64,000 bases of DNA, from positions 1 through 64,000 of the forward strand of contig UQFQ01000010.1 in the NCBI GenBank assembly GCA_900540395.1, in the 5' to 3' direction. Within the stretch, counting starts at the first letter, position 1; each line of letters opens with the position of its first letter. A program made the translations under genes and the position numbers. The DNA is from an uncultured Mollicutes bacterium. GTDB lineage: Bacteria; Bacillota_I; Bacilli_A; RFN20; CAG-826. Below are positions 36,251 through 47,293 of the stretch, piece after piece. The notes under the pieces were generated by a model. The model had not been told where the DNA came from and searched no databases. It saw nothing but the letters and a program-made list of their open reading frames with translations.

Positions 36251-38297
36251 AGATGTTCCTCAATATATTCAAAATAATAATGATAAAAGCGATTAACGCA
36301 ATTAAAACTAAAACGATATTTAAAAAAGTTAAAACATCAATTTCTTTAAACATTACCAGCGATATTTCACTATATTTATTAGCGAAGCTACTTAATGAAT
36401 AACCATTTGTAAAATATTTATCTCTAATCAATGTATTTATTGAGATAGTTTGCTGACAAGCTACAGGAATTGCAACAATTAAAGCAACAATACCACTCAA
36501 ATATATAGCCAGATAATCATAAAGCTTGATTTCAAAATTAGAGAAATTATAAAGTTTTAACCTTGACTTAACTTCTTTTGTTAAAGGCTTCTTAAATTTA
36601 AAATAGCAAGTAAATCCAACAATAAAAATAAATAATGTTATTGCCACAATTAAACCAATTAACGACACAACAAAATATAAAGAATCAGTTTCAAAAAATT
36701 CTTGATATGTTGGTAAAGTAGGAATCTTGAAGTTTAAATAGTCTGTAAAATAATTAATTTCACTTTTATTAACCAAAAAACTTTGAAGATCTAAAGTGGT
36801 TAATAATTTAAAATAAGTGTCGTGTGAAACATGAATAGAATTAACATCATCGTAGGTTACAGAAATATCACTTATATTAATAAAGTATTTTGTGTCATAA
36901 GAACTTGTAAAAATACTAGCATTCATTCCGGCAAATCTACTAGGAACAACAATATTATCTACTTCCTCATCAAATTCGATTGGAAAGAATGTTCTAGTAT
37001 CTAATCCACCAATATAAAACCCATTTACTGAATTTTCGTTGATAAAATTGTTATCATCGCTATTCTTAAGTTCTCTAATTTCTCCATTTTTAAACAAATT
37101 AATGTATGCGTTTTCACTAATTTCTAAGACTAGAGCTTCATCTAAGCCATTATCAACAAAATAATAACTATCAAATCCTTGATACCCAGTGTTCTTGTAA
37201 TCAACTTGGCTAAATATTGATTCGAAATCTATATTTGTATTACTTATTAAATCAGAATTATAAACAGTAGGTTTTTCAATATCTTCAGAGGTAACTACAT
37301 ATACATTATTTAATCTGCCAAACGCCGAGTTCTCACCACTACTATTGAAACTAAATAGAGACATTAATTCTCCTAGTTTTGTAATATATCTAGTATCTCC
37401 TACGGCTTGAGTCTCACTATACTTCGCTTGAGGGTCTACTATCTTTTCATATGTATAAGGATCATTTTTTATACAAACCTCAAAATAATCAACTTGAGAT
37501 AAAGGAGCATATGCATATGCAATTCCGCATGATAAAGTGCAAAGCACAGTTAAAAACAAAAACATTAAATTAAATCCTACATTTTCCTTTAAAGAACTTA
37601 ATAAAATAATAAATTTATTTTTTGTTTTTATTGGCTTTCTGCAGTATTCTTCATCAAAAGAACATGTAGTTTCGTTTGCTGTAAATTCACATTTATCTAA
37701 ATCAATTATCCCAGTATAATCAAAACCAATTGCTTCATTTTCATGATTAACGATTATGACGCATTTGTTTTTTAATTTATCAGTAATAATTTCTTTTACC
37801 TTAGTTTTATTGTTTTCGTCTAAATCCGAAAAAGGTTCGTCTAGTAGATAAAAATAACTTTTCTTTGAAAATGTAAAAATAATATTAGCTAACTTTACTT
37901 GACCACCACTTAACTTATATAAAGGCTTATCAGCCATATCTCTAAAGTTAAAGAAATCAATAAGATAGTTTAATAACTCAAAATCAAAATCAACTAAACT
38001 ATTCTTTCTAAAACTTTTAATGTTTTTATTAAAACTTTTAGAAAGATTTAATAATGAATAAGATTTTAAATATGAGAAAAAAATAGTTTTCTTTAGCTTT
38101 TTATAAGGTGTCTCAATGCCATCGATACATATTTCACCACTATCTGGTTTAACTTCACCATATAAAATATCAAGTAATGTGGTTTTTCCTATACCACTTT
38201 GGCCTTTAATAACATAAATGCCATCTCCAAACTGGTAATTAAAATTATCGAGTACAACTTTTTTATATTTTTTTGAAATATTCTTTAATACGAGCAT
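36225..38297 (-). CDS. ABC transporter ATPase-permease fusion protein
   Basis: This 690-residue protein has the same architecture as its downstream neighbour. Walker A is KGQSGIGKTTLL, the signature is LSGGQVKLAN (about 130) and Walker B is FYLLDEPFSDLD. A first membrane helix at about 240-260 is followed by an extracytoplasmic region of about 280 residues and then a cluster of membrane helices from about 545 to 685. The two fusions probably form one heterodimeric transporter. Its ATG lies 3 bases after the exported protein's stop, with no good ribosome site, so translation may be coupled. Confidence 0.8.
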   Translation of the reverse strand: MLVLKNISKKYKKVVLDNFNYQFGDGIYVIKGQSGIGKTTLLDILYGEVKPDSGEICIDGIETPYKKLKKTIFFSYLKSYSLLNLSKSFNKNIKSFRKNSLVDFDFELLNYLIDFFNFRDMADKPLYKLSGGQVKLANIIFTFSKKSYFYLLDEPFSDLDENNKTKVKEIITDKLKNKCVIIVNHENEAIGFDYTGIIDLDKCEFTANETTCSFDEEYCRKPIKTKNKFIILLSSLKENVGFNLMFLFLTVLCTLSCGIAYAYAPLSQVDYFEVCIKNDPYTYEKIVDPQAKYSETQAVGDTRYITKLGELMSLFSFNSSGENSAFGRLNNVYVVTSEDIEKPTVYNSDLISNTNIDFESIFSQVDYKNTGYQGFDSYYFVDNGLDEALVLEISENAYINLFKNGEIRELKNSDDNNFINENSVNGFYIGGLDTRTFFPIEFDEEVDNIVVPSRFAGMNASIFTSSYDTKYFINISDISVTYDDVNSIHVSHDTYFKLLTTLDLQSFLVNKSEINYFTDYLNFKIPTLPTYQEFFETDSLYFVVSLIGLIVAITLFIFIVGFTCYFKFKKPLTKEVKSRLKLYNFSNFEIKLYDYLAIYLSGIVALIVAIPVACQQTISINTLIRDKYFTNGYSLSSFANKYSEISLVMFKEIDVLTFLNIVLVLIALIAFIIIILNILRNIYARTKGNK

Positions 38298-38300
38298 AAA

Positions 38301-39182
38301 TCAAATGTTTACTGTATAGGAAGTCGAAGATCCATGGTCACCAGCAAACCAATCCTTGTCGCAAATCATTTCAAGGCCTAAAGTAAAGTTAACTCCAAAA
38401 TCAGAATCAGATAACTTATACTTTGGATTTACTTCAAACAAAAAAGATTCATATGTATATGTAGTAACCATACTAGGTTGCAAATCCCGGTTAAAATCAT
38501 AAAACCAAGAATAAGAAAGATTTTTTCTCGTTTGATCAACTGGATTAAACTGAGCACTTAAAACAGGCTCATCATAACTGTAAGAAGTTTGAATATCTTC
38601 CCAAATTTCACCAGTAAAAGAAGTTTCGATATAATTATTTTTTAAAGAAAGACCACTGCTTCTTATCGTTCCCAAAACACCAAATTTTGAACCAAAACTG
38701 GAAGTTACTGTTACAGTTTTAAATGTAGAAACAGGGCCAGCATACTTATACTCAATATCTGTTGTACTTCGGTCAGGTTTAATCCCAACATTAATTTTCG
38801 TGCTTTTAGTTTTCCGCCCATTCTCGAAAGAACTGTCCGATTGGTGTGCTATAAGACCAGGTGTGGAAGAAGTTTCCAAATTAAGTAAAACAAAAAAATT
38901 ATTTTCGGTTTTCGAGTAAAACTTAGTGGCTCTAACAGTCGCATCCATATACCCTAGTTTTGCATTTCCATTTTTTGCAATTACACGAAGTGTTTGACTA
39001 TTTCCGTACCAAACTTTTTTATTATAATAAACGTAATCAGAATCGGTACTATATGCACTGGCACGATTGGTATCGGTGCTTACCTCCTCCCTATTAAGTT
39101 TTCCTTCGTTAACAACATTTGAACTTAATGGTACTAATAATAAGCTTAAACTTAAATAACAAAATAAATGAATTTTTGGCAT
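38301..39182 (-). CDS. Exported protein of unknown function
   Basis: This 293-residue protein has a signal peptide (basic MPKIH, hydrophobic core to about residue 22, then small-residue SSN). There is no lipobox Cys. The mature part is rich in Ser, Thr, Tyr and Asn with alternating patterns suggestive of beta structure, and a motif FNP near residue 213 recalls pore-forming toxins only faintly. I do not recognise the family. It is first in the cassette with the two ABC fusions; AGGAGGG precedes its ATG and it has its own strong promoter, so it is the best candidate for the highly expressed component. Confidence 0.65.
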   Translation of the reverse strand: MPKIHLFCYLSLSLLLVPLSSNVVNEGKLNREEVSTDTNRASAYSTDSDYVYYNKKVWYGNSQTLRVIAKNGNAKLGYMDATVRATKFYSKTENNFFVLLNLETSSTPGLIAHQSDSSFENGRKTKSTKINVGIKPDRSTTDIEYKYAGPVSTFKTVTVTSSFGSKFGVLGTIRSSGLSLKNNYIETSFTGEIWEDIQTSYSYDEPVLSAQFNPVDQTRKNLSYSWFYDFNRDLQPSMVTTYTYESFLFEVNPKYKLSDSDFGVNFTLGLEMICDKDWFAGDHGSSTSYTVNI

Positions 39183-39201
39183 ATCATACCCTCCTTTTAT
39201 C

Positions 39202-39230
39202 GTTATACTCTCACTACATAGTCAAGTCAA
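39202..39230 (-). promoter_or_regulatory. Promoter of the exported protein/ABC cassette
   Basis: On the minus strand TTGACT (39230-39225), a 17-base spacer and TATAAC (39207-39202) precede a short leader with the ribosome site AAAGGAGGG. Confidence 0.8.
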
Positions 39231-39329
39231 GTTGCTCGAAAATTCAAGATCACAAAGTAGACATTTGCTAGCAAAAGATTTAGAGTTATTTCTTTCTTAT
39301 ATATCTTTTTGTATTTCCTGATTTTTACA

Positions 39330-39358
39330 TTAACCTTTATGTCTCAATGTAATAAAAT
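39330..39358 (+). promoter_or_regulatory. Candidate promoter of the RqcH-like gene
   Basis: TTAACC (39330-39335), a 17-base spacer and TAAAAT (39353-39358) are followed by 10 bases and the ATG at 39369. The leader would be only a few bases long and no ribosome site is visible. Confidence 0.5.
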
Positions 39359-39368
39359 AATTTTACTT

Positions 39369-40748
39369 ATGACCTATGTTGAACGACTAAAAGAAAATGT
39401 TGATGAAATTAACGCATCGCTTAGCGGAACTTACTTAAACAAAATTCAATGTTTAAGCGATTATGATTACCTGTTTTCCTTTTCAAAAAGCAAAAGTAAA
39501 AGTATTTTTTTATCCCTTAATGTTAAAAACCCTTTCTTAAAAATAACGGATAAAAAATTTAATTTTAATACTTCAAATTCTTTTTTCTTACGTTTAAAAG
39601 CAAAACTTTTAAATTCCTTATTTTTAAAAGCCTCTATATATAATGAAGATAATATATTAGAACTCGAATTTATTAAGACAACTGATACATACGATAAAAT
39701 TCATTACTCTCTAATTTTTGAAATTTTTAAAAGTAATTCAAATCTAGTTTTACTCGTTGACAAAAAAGTTGATGAAGCTTTTCGCTTTAAAGGGATTGAT
39801 ACACATCATCCAATTTTAAAAAACGCAATCTATGAACCACCATTAAAGGCTCCATACTCTAAAGAAATAAAAGATAAAGATCTTTTAAACGAAAATACAT
39901 ATTTTGATAACATCGAAAAACTTCATTTGTCTGAAAAATATAAAGAAATTAATCTTGAACTTAAAAGAAGAAAAAAATCTTTAGAGAAGAAGCTTGATAA
40001 AATTAAAGTTGACCAAAAAGAAGCTCAAGAAAAACTTATTTATAAAGATTATGCTGATTATTTATTAACTATTCTTGATGAAGTTAAAAGAGGGGATGAA
40101 TATTTTATTTATGAAGACAAAAAGATAACTCTAAACGAATCATTTTCGCCTACTCAAAATCTTGAACGATTCTATAAAGTATATAAAAAAGCAAAAGCTA
40201 CAATTACTTCAACTAAAGAATATATCGAGAAAACCGAGTCAGAAATTGAATATTTAACTTCTGTTATTAATAACTTATCTTTATTTAATGAAGACGACTA
40301 TCAAGAAATTATTGATGAACTTGTTAATAAAAAAATACTTAAAATTAGCCACTATAAAAAGCCTAAAAATTTAAAAAACGCTGCAAAGCCTTATTATATT
40401 TTATTTAATGATACTAAAATTGGCTTTGGAAAAAATAGCCTTCAAAACGATAATTTAACTTTTAAATATGCTAGTAAAGACGATTATTTTATCCATCTTA
40501 AGAACATGCATTCTAATCATATCATTATCTTTAAACATAATCTTGATGATAAGACTTTAGAATTTGCTTTAGAGTTTGCCCTTTTCTTATCAAACAAAAA
40601 AGATGGGGAAGTTATATTAGCAAAATGCAAAACAATTAAAAAAGGCAAAGAACCAGGCCTTGTTCTTTTATCAAATTATGAATCTTACTATATAAAAGAA
40701 TTTCATTATGACTTTAACGAATATTTAAAAAACGTTAATCGTTTTTAA
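39369..40748 (+). CDS. RqcH-like NFACT-family protein
   Basis: This is a homologue of RqcH/FbpA, which binds stalled 60S-like complexes and recruits Ala-tRNA to tag nascent chains. It has an N-terminal NFACT-N-like part, a coiled-coil (about 200-315) and a C-terminal NFACT-R-like part (YFIHLKNMHSNHIIIF). I start it at the ATG 39369 (459 residues); an ATG 20 codons upstream lies before the predicted promoter. The family's conserved Asp-Arg tRNA-contact pair aligns with Asp94-Asn95 here, so the Arg is lost. It is shorter than the usual 550-570 residues. It overlaps the convergent trmL by 14 bases. Confidence 0.82.
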   Translation: MTYVERLKENVDEINASLSGTYLNKIQCLSDYDYLFSFSKSKSKSIFLSLNVKNPFLKITDKKFNFNTSNSFFLRLKAKLLNSLFLKASIYNEDNILELEFIKTTDTYDKIHYSLIFEIFKSNSNLVLLVDKKVDEAFRFKGIDTHHPILKNAIYEPPLKAPYSKEIKDKDLLNENTYFDNIEKLHLSEKYKEINLELKRRKKSLEKKLDKIKVDQKEAQEKLIYKDYADYLLTILDEVKRGDEYFIYEDKKITLNESFSPTQNLERFYKVYKKAKATITSTKEYIEKTESEIEYLTSVINNLSLFNEDDYQEIIDELVNKKILKISHYKKPKNLKNAAKPYYILFNDTKIGFGKNSLQNDNLTFKYASKDDYFIHLKNMHSNHIIIFKHNLDDKTLEFALEFALFLSNKKDGEVILAKCKTIKKGKEPGLVLLSNYESYYIKEFHYDFNEYLKNVNRF

Positions 40749-41262
40749 TATCTTCATTAAGCAAAAAATCTTCGCCTTTAATTGTTTCATAGGTGGCTAA
40801 GCCATAGAATTTTCTTTGTCTTAAACACTCATATAAAACAATTGCAACGCTATTACTTAAATTTAAACTTCTAGCACTTATCGTCATCGGAATTCTAATA
40901 CACTTATTTAGATTTTCTTTTAATAACTCATGAGGAATCCCAGTCGATTCTCTTCCAAACATAAAATAAATATCGTCTTCAATTTTAGAATAATCAAAAG
41001 AAGAATAAACTTTATTAGAGTAGCGAGTTACATAATAAATATTCTTATCTTTAAAATCCTTTATAAAATCCTCAAAGTCCTTATAAAGTACAAAATCGCT
41101 TTCTTTTATATAGTCCATCCCTGCTCTTTGCAATTCTTTAGTCGTTAAAGAAAAAGTTAGAGGACCAATAATATAAAGACGAGCCTCACTTGCCATGCAA
41201 GTTCTAATAATATTACCGACATTACCTGGTTTTTCAGGTCTAAACAAAATTATTCCAACCAT
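40735..41262 (-). CDS. trmL: tRNA (cytidine/uridine-2'-O-)-methyltransferase, SPOUT family
   Basis: This SPOUT-class enzyme 2'-O-methylates the wobble base of tRNA-Leu in other bacteria. Signature blocks are LFRPEKPGNVGNIIRTC (N-terminal), FMFGRESTGIP and IPMTISARSLNLSNSVAIVLYE at the SAM-binding knot. The 175-residue length fits. A TACAAT with an upstream TGC (41275-41270) is 7 bases before the ATG, so the mRNA is probably leaderless. Confidence 0.95.
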   Translation of the reverse strand: MVGIILFRPEKPGNVGNIIRTCMASEARLYIIGPLTFSLTTKELQRAGMDYIKESDFVLYKDFEDFIKDFKDKNIYYVTRYSNKVYSSFDYSKIEDDIYFMFGRESTGIPHELLKENLNKCIRIPMTISARSLNLSNSVAIVLYECLRQRKFYGLATYETIKGEDFLLNEDIKND

Positions 41263-41269
41263 GCTTAAA

Positions 41270-41278
41270 ATTGTAGCA
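41270..41278 (-). promoter_or_regulatory. trmL extended -10 promoter, leaderless type
   Basis: TGCTACAAT on the minus strand is an extended -10; seven bases separate it from the ATG. A -35 box is not convincing. Confidence 0.55.
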
Positions 41279-41312
41279 CAATAAACACACTTACTTTAAA
41301 ATATTTGTAGTT

Positions 41313-42167
41313 ATGATTCATGGCGTAAAAAGGTTATTTGAAGAAATTACTCAAAGAGAAGTTAGAACTCAAATTCCAATTAAAGAAGGCATCACGAATG
41401 AAAATTATTTAATAAATGATGCTTTTGTTTTACGTCTTCCTCGAAAAGATCATGATGAATTAATCAATTACAAACTTGAAAAAGAAGTATATGAAAAAAT
41501 TGAACCTTTAAAGATTTCTGAAAAGGTCATTTTTTTAGATGCTAAAAAGGGGACAAAAGTTACTAAATTTGTTCATAATACTCGCTTTTATTTTAATACT
41601 CCTAACGAAGAGCAAATTCGTTATGTAAGCAAAACTTTAAAGAAGTTACATTCTTCAAAAATCAAGGTTTCCAAAGACTATGAAGCACTTAAAAAGATTG
41701 ACTATTACAAAAAATATGTAGATTCTGCATCCTTTTTAGATGAAAAGTATGAAAAATTGATTCTTAAGGACATTAAAGCTCTTGATGATAAAAAAGAATA
41801 TTGTCTTTGTCATAACGACTTAGTTCACCATAACTTATTATTCAAATTTAATGGTTTAGTTCTCATTGATTGGGAATACGCTTCAATGAACTCTCCTTTA
41901 TTTGATTTAGCTAGTTTTATTAGTGAAAACAATTTATCTAAAGAACAAGAAGAATTCTTTTTAAAACAATATTATGGCTATAAATTCAGTAATTTGAAAA
42001 TGAAAAAGGTAGACACTTATTGTCGCTTTTTAGATATCATTTTCTATTATTGGGCTCTCCACTATTATAAAAAAAGAGGAGATAAAATATATTATGATAT
42101 CTCCATTGATAAATTTAATCGTATAAAAGAAGCAATGATGAACATTAAAAACTACTATAAGTTTTAA
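41313..42167 (+). CDS. Choline/aminoglycoside kinase-like protein (APH fold)
   Basis: This 284-residue phosphotransferase has the catalytic [11 protein letters not shown] motif (about 168-178, Brenner motif) and LIDWEYA with metal-binding Asp. It belongs to the choline kinase/LicA/ThiK-like group. It has no nearby licBC or thiamine genes, so the substrate is unclear; choline, ethanolamine or thiamine are options. No ribosome site is seen before the ATG and the -10-like TAAAAT (41297-41302) lies 10 bases upstream. It overlaps ppa by 4 bases in convergence. Confidence 0.85.
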   Translation: MIHGVKRLFEEITQREVRTQIPIKEGITNENYLINDAFVLRLPRKDHDELINYKLEKEVYEKIEPLKISEKVIFLDAKKGTKVTKFVHNTRFYFNTPNEEQIRYVSKTLKKLHSSKIKVSKDYEALKKIDYYKKYVDSASFLDEKYEKLILKDIKALDDKKEYCLCHNDLVHHNLLFKFNGLVLIDWEYASMNSPLFDLASFISENNLSKEQEEFFLKQYYGYKFSNLKMKKVDTYCRFLDIIFYYWALHYYKKRGDKIYYDISIDKFNRIKEAMMNIKNYYKF

Positions 42168-42709
42168 TGTTCTCTTTCTTCATATAACTTTATACAGCGA
42201 GCAATCGCTTCTTTTGCTTTATCAGCCCCTTCAATCTCTCCAGTTAAAAGTTTGCTTCCTTCTAATTTTTTATATACATCAAAAAAGTTTTTAATTTCGT
42301 CAAAAATATGTTTTGGTAAATCACTCGTATCATAATAAGAGTTATAAAATGGATCATCAACACTCACACCAATTATTTTAGAATCTCTTGCTCCTCCATC
42401 GATAACTTCTAAAACTCCTATTGGCCTTACTGTTAAAATAGTCAAAGGAAAAAGTTTCTCGCTACATAAAACTAAAACATCTAAAGGATCACCATCTTCA
42501 CAATATGTTAAAGGTATAAATCCATAATTATGTGGATAATGTGTTGAGGTAAATAAAACACGATCTAATTTAATGAGCCCTGTTTCCTTATCGAGTTCAT
42601 ATTTTGTTTTACTACCTTTTGGGATTTCAATAACCGCTTTAAATAAATCTGGACGTACATCACTTTTTTTAAAGACAGAAAAAAGTTTCTTTTGACCTTC
42701 TTTTGACAT
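42164..42709 (-). CDS. ppa: Inorganic pyrophosphatase
   Basis: This soluble family I pyrophosphatase hydrolyses PPi. It has the [17 protein letters not shown] block, YPHNYGFIP and the metal-binding motif [11 protein letters not shown], ending with a C-terminal [13 protein letters not shown] helix. I start it at ATG 42709 (181 residues) because GAGGAAAAATT precedes it; an ATG 16 codons upstream lies in an extension of no known function. It is a single-gene unit. Confidence 0.96.
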   Translation of the reverse strand: MSKEGQKKLFSVFKKSDVRPDLFKAVIEIPKGSKTKYELDKETGLIKLDRVLFTSTHYPHNYGFIPLTYCEDGDPLDVLVLCSEKLFPLTILTVRPIGVLEVIDGGARDSKIIGVSVDDPFYNSYYDTSDLPKHIFDEIKNFFDVYKKLEGSKLLTGEIEGADKAKEAIARCIKLYEEREH

Positions 42710-42785
42710 AATTTTTCCTCTTAAATGTATTATTAATATTTTAAATGAAACTTGCACTTATAAAAAGAGATTTATGGAATCTTCC

Positions 42786-42877
42786 AATTTGGGGGAATAA
42801 TTTTACCTAATCTGGCGGAATAACTATTACTAATTTGGGGGAATAATTTTACCTAATCTGGCGGAATTTTATTGTTG
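42786..42877 (+). repeat. Four 23-bp tandem units upstream of the DUF4143 ATPase
   Basis: Four units start at 42786, 42809, 42832 and 42855, each exactly 23 bp from the last. Units 1 and 3 begin AATTTGGGGGAAT and units 2 and 4 begin AATCTGGCGGAAT, so the units alternate and the first 36 bp of each pair are identical. The array ends at the promoter -35 box. Looks like an operator array. Confidence 0.85.
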
Positions 42878-42900
42878 GAACTAGCTAAGTTAGCTATAAT
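42872..42900 (+). promoter_or_regulatory. Promoter of the DUF4143 ATPase, leaderless type
   Basis: TTGTTG (42872-42877), a 17-base spacer and TATAAT (42895-42900) are followed by six bases and the ATG. The spacer holds a palindrome TAGCTAA-G-TTAGCTA (42882-42896) that overlaps the -10, a second possible operator. Confidence 0.85.
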
Positions 42901-42906
42901 AAAGAC

Positions 42907-44190
42907 ATGAATAAAATAGTAAACTATGATTTTTATAAAAAAAGAGTTATTGACCAAAAAATTGAAACATATTTAAACACTGTTGGTGCAATTTGCATAG
43001 AAGGACCAAAATGGTGCGGTAAAACACGGACATCCTCTTTCCATGCAAAAAGTGAATTCTTTTTAGCCGATCCTTTAAATAATTTTCAAAACAGAACTTT
43101 AGCATTAACATCCATTGATTACATATTAAGCGGCGAAACTCCTCGTTTAATAGATGAATGGCAGGAAGTTCCATCAATTTGGGACGCAATTCGATATGAA
43201 GTCGATAGAAGAAACAAGGCTGGTCAATTTATTTTAACTGGTTCTTCAACTCCAACAATTAAAGGTATTTTACATAGTGGAGCAGGTAGGATTGCAAAAA
43301 TCAGAATGCATACAATGTCTTTATACGAATCTGGTGACTCAACAGGTAAAGTATCTTTAGAAGAATTATGCGCCGGTAAATTAACTCCAGGCATGAACAA
43401 AGAAACATCTCTTGAGGATTTAGCTGACTATGTTGTTAGAGGCGGACGGCCAGGAAATTTAAAGACAGATTCGGAAAATATCACAATTTTACCAAGTTCC
43501 TATATTGGAACCATCGCTGATGATATCAAAAGAACAGACGAAATAAGCTATAACTCTATTAAAATAAATAAGTTATTACTTTCTTTAGCTAGAAACGAAT
43601 CAACAACTGCAAGTCAGAATAAATTAATTGACGATTTAAAAGAGGTTGATGAACTTACAATCGATAAAGATACAGTATCTAAATACTTAAGCGCATTCGA
43701 GCGTCTCTTTATAATTGAAAACCAATTACCTTTCTCAACAAATGTTCGCTCAAAAACAAAGCTTAAGCAATCACCTAAAAGGCATTTTACTGATCCTTCA
43801 TTAGCTTGTGCTCTACTAAAATTAACTCCGACTAAATTGATACATGATCTAAATACATTCGGATTTTTATTTGAATCATTAGTCGAAAGAGATTTAAGAA
43901 TCTACGCGGATTCTTTTGGAGGCACTTTATACCATTATCAAGATTATAACGACAAAGAAATTGACGCTGTAATAGAATTAGACGATGGCACATGGTGTGC
44001 TTTTGAAATTAAGTTAGGTTCTTATCAAATAGATTCTGCAGCTAAAAATTTATTAAAAATAAAAGAAAAGATTGAACAAGATGGGGGAATACCTCCAAAG
44101 ATTCTGTGTGTAATTGTTGGCATTGGCAGCGCCTTTTATCAAAGAGATGATGGCGTTTTCGTTGTTCCAATAACCGCTTTAAAAAATTAA
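42907..44190 (+). CDS. DUF4143-family ATP-binding protein (AAA plus nuclease-like fold)
   Basis: This 427-residue protein is typical of the AAA_14/DUF4143 family. It has Walker A EGPKWCGKTRTS (32-43), a LIDEWQEVP Walker-B-like block and an ILTGSS sensor. A C-terminal domain ends in the PD-(D/E)XK-like motif DGTWCAFEIKLG. The function is unknown in general; members are often present in many copies and mobile. It has no obvious neighbour gene: it stands alone with its repeat array, leaderless promoter and terminator, divergent from ppa. Start ATG 42907 is chosen from the promoter position. Confidence 0.9.
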   Translation: MNKIVNYDFYKKRVIDQKIETYLNTVGAICIEGPKWCGKTRTSSFHAKSEFFLADPLNNFQNRTLALTSIDYILSGETPRLIDEWQEVPSIWDAIRYEVDRRNKAGQFILTGSSTPTIKGILHSGAGRIAKIRMHTMSLYESGDSTGKVSLEELCAGKLTPGMNKETSLEDLADYVVRGGRPGNLKTDSENITILPSSYIGTIADDIKRTDEISYNSIKINKLLLSLARNESTTASQNKLIDDLKEVDELTIDKDTVSKYLSAFERLFIIENQLPFSTNVRSKTKLKQSPKRHFTDPSLACALLKLTPTKLIHDLNTFGFLFESLVERDLRIYADSFGGTLYHYQDYNDKEIDAVIELDDGTWCAFEIKLGSYQIDSAAKNLLKIKEKIEQDGGIPPKILCVIVGIGSAFYQRDDGVFVVPITALKN

Positions 44191-44217
44191 AAGGTCGCAA
44201 ATCTGCGACCATTTTTT
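44191..44217 (+). terminator. Terminator after the DUF4143 ATPase
   Basis: A 7-bp perfect stem (GGTCGCA/TGCGACC, 44193-44210) with a 4-base loop is followed by ATTTTTT, directly after the stop codon. Confidence 0.92.
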
Positions 44218-44240
44218 AAAATTTAAAGGTTTTTATTATA

Positions 44241-45443
44241 TTAATTTACTTTTTCTCTAACAAATTTATCAAAGGCTTTAACTTCTTCTAAAGTCGAGAA
44301 TTTAGCCATAACAAATGAATCACCCATATCATCTCTTAAAACTAGAGGATATGTTCCATAAAAACAAACGTTATTATGATAATTCTTTAAAATATCTTCA
44401 AGAGAATGGACATATTTATATTTATTTCTTCTACTGCATGCACAAGCATAGTATTTTGTATAGGACATGTCTTCACGATTTTCATCATATGCAATACTAT
44501 CTGCATAAATTTCATAACAGTTTGTTGAGTTAGCAAAATTAATTAAATCAGGAGTATAAGCTCCGGCAGGTCTCATATTAGCTTCTAAAGGAACAATTGT
44601 ACCTTTTTTGCCTAAATATGGATGATCGCTATTTAAAACAAACCATTCTAAGTGGAAGAATCTATTTTTAACTTCAAAAGCTTTAATTGCTTTTTTGCCC
44701 ATTTCTAAAAACTCATCACTAATTTTAGGAACACAATAATACATATCATCAAGTTCTTGCTCAACAATTACACTATTGTCATTTTCAAAAATGTTTGATG
44801 TTGCAAAAATAACATTGGCATTACTATCACTTACACCATCAAAAGAAATAATTTTTCCATCAACATATTCTTCCATGATGTATGTTTTCTTATTATCTTT
44901 TCGATTAAACCATGCTTCTAGTTCAACTTCATTATTTATCTTATGTGTATCTTGAGCACCAACCCCATTATCAGGTTTAGCAAAAATTGGATATGAAACT
45001 TTTTTAGCAAATTCTTTAGCATTTTCTAAAGTATCAACAAGAATATAACGAGCACATTTTAATCCAGCTTTAGCGTAGTATTCTTTTTGAAGAGACTTTA
45101 ATTTATATTTTTCAATATCATTTAAAGTAGGTCCTGTAGTGATATTAAATTCACTTCTAATACGGGCGTCTTTTTCTAGCCAATATTCGTTATTGCTTTC
45201 GATATAATCTATTTTCCCATACTTATCTTGAAAATATTGAACAGCTTTCTTCTCATTTTCAAAATCATCCATATTAGTGCAACAATAGTATTCATCTAAT
45301 GCAAAACGACATTCTTCCCCTAGTTCATTGTATGGAGCATCTCCTATTCCTAAAACTCTAAAACCCCTATTTTTTAAGGCAAGACAGAATCTCCAATAAC
45401 TTGATGGAAAATGTGGTGAAACAAATATAAAATTTTTCATCAT
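44241..45443 (-). CDS. ATP-grasp domain carboxylate-amine/thiol ligase
   Basis: This 400-residue protein of the ATP-grasp fold has an N-terminal Rossmann-like part (FIFVSPHFPSSYWRF). A preATP-grasp region follows, and the ATP-grasp core has IFAKPDNGVGAQ (ATP loop), YIMEEYVDGKI and VPLEANMRPAG (metal-binding Glu/Asn). It ligates a carboxylate to an amine or thiol; substrate unknown. It follows atpC by 22 bases and probably shares the operon. The ribosome site, just before ATGATG, is unusually GC-rich (GAGGGCCGGG); the first of the two ATGs is used. Confidence 0.85.
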   Translation of the reverse strand: MMKNFIFVSPHFPSSYWRFCLALKNRGFRVLGIGDAPYNELGEECRFALDEYYCCTNMDDFENEKKAVQYFQDKYGKIDYIESNNEYWLEKDARIRSEFNITTGPTLNDIEKYKLKSLQKEYYAKAGLKCARYILVDTLENAKEFAKKVSYPIFAKPDNGVGAQDTHKINNEVELEAWFNRKDNKKTYIMEEYVDGKIISFDGVSDSNANVIFATSNIFENDNSVIVEQELDDMYYCVPKISDEFLEMGKKAIKAFEVKNRFFHLEWFVLNSDHPYLGKKGTIVPLEANMRPAGAYTPDLINFANSTNCYEIYADSIAYDENREDMSYTKYYACACSRRNKYKYVHSLEDILKNYHNNVCFYGTYPLVLRDDMGDSFVMAKFSTLEEVKAFDKFVREKVN

Positions 45444-45465
45444 CCCGGCCCTCGCACCTTTTATT

Positions 45466-47293
<1,828 letters not shown>

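Noticed and set aside
38301..38303. TGA codon between the exported protein and the in-frame ABC fusion, as if TGA were Trp
   Set aside because: Other genes of normal length end in TGA (for example jetA at 21156-21158) and Trp is coded by TGG, so the code is standard. Reading through would join a signal-peptide protein to a cytosolic ATPase.
38301..39182. Exported protein as a leukocidin-like pore-forming toxin
   Set aside because: An FNP motif and beta-like alternation recall leukocidins, but no aligned stretch is convincing by eye; a structure search is required before naming it.
42707..42757. ppa with 16 extra N-terminal residues
   Set aside because: A good GAGGAA ribosome site serves the inner ATG, and the extension does not match the family.
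42786..42877. Short CRISPR array
   Set aside because: Only four 23-bp units without unique spacers, no cas gene near, and the array abuts a promoter.
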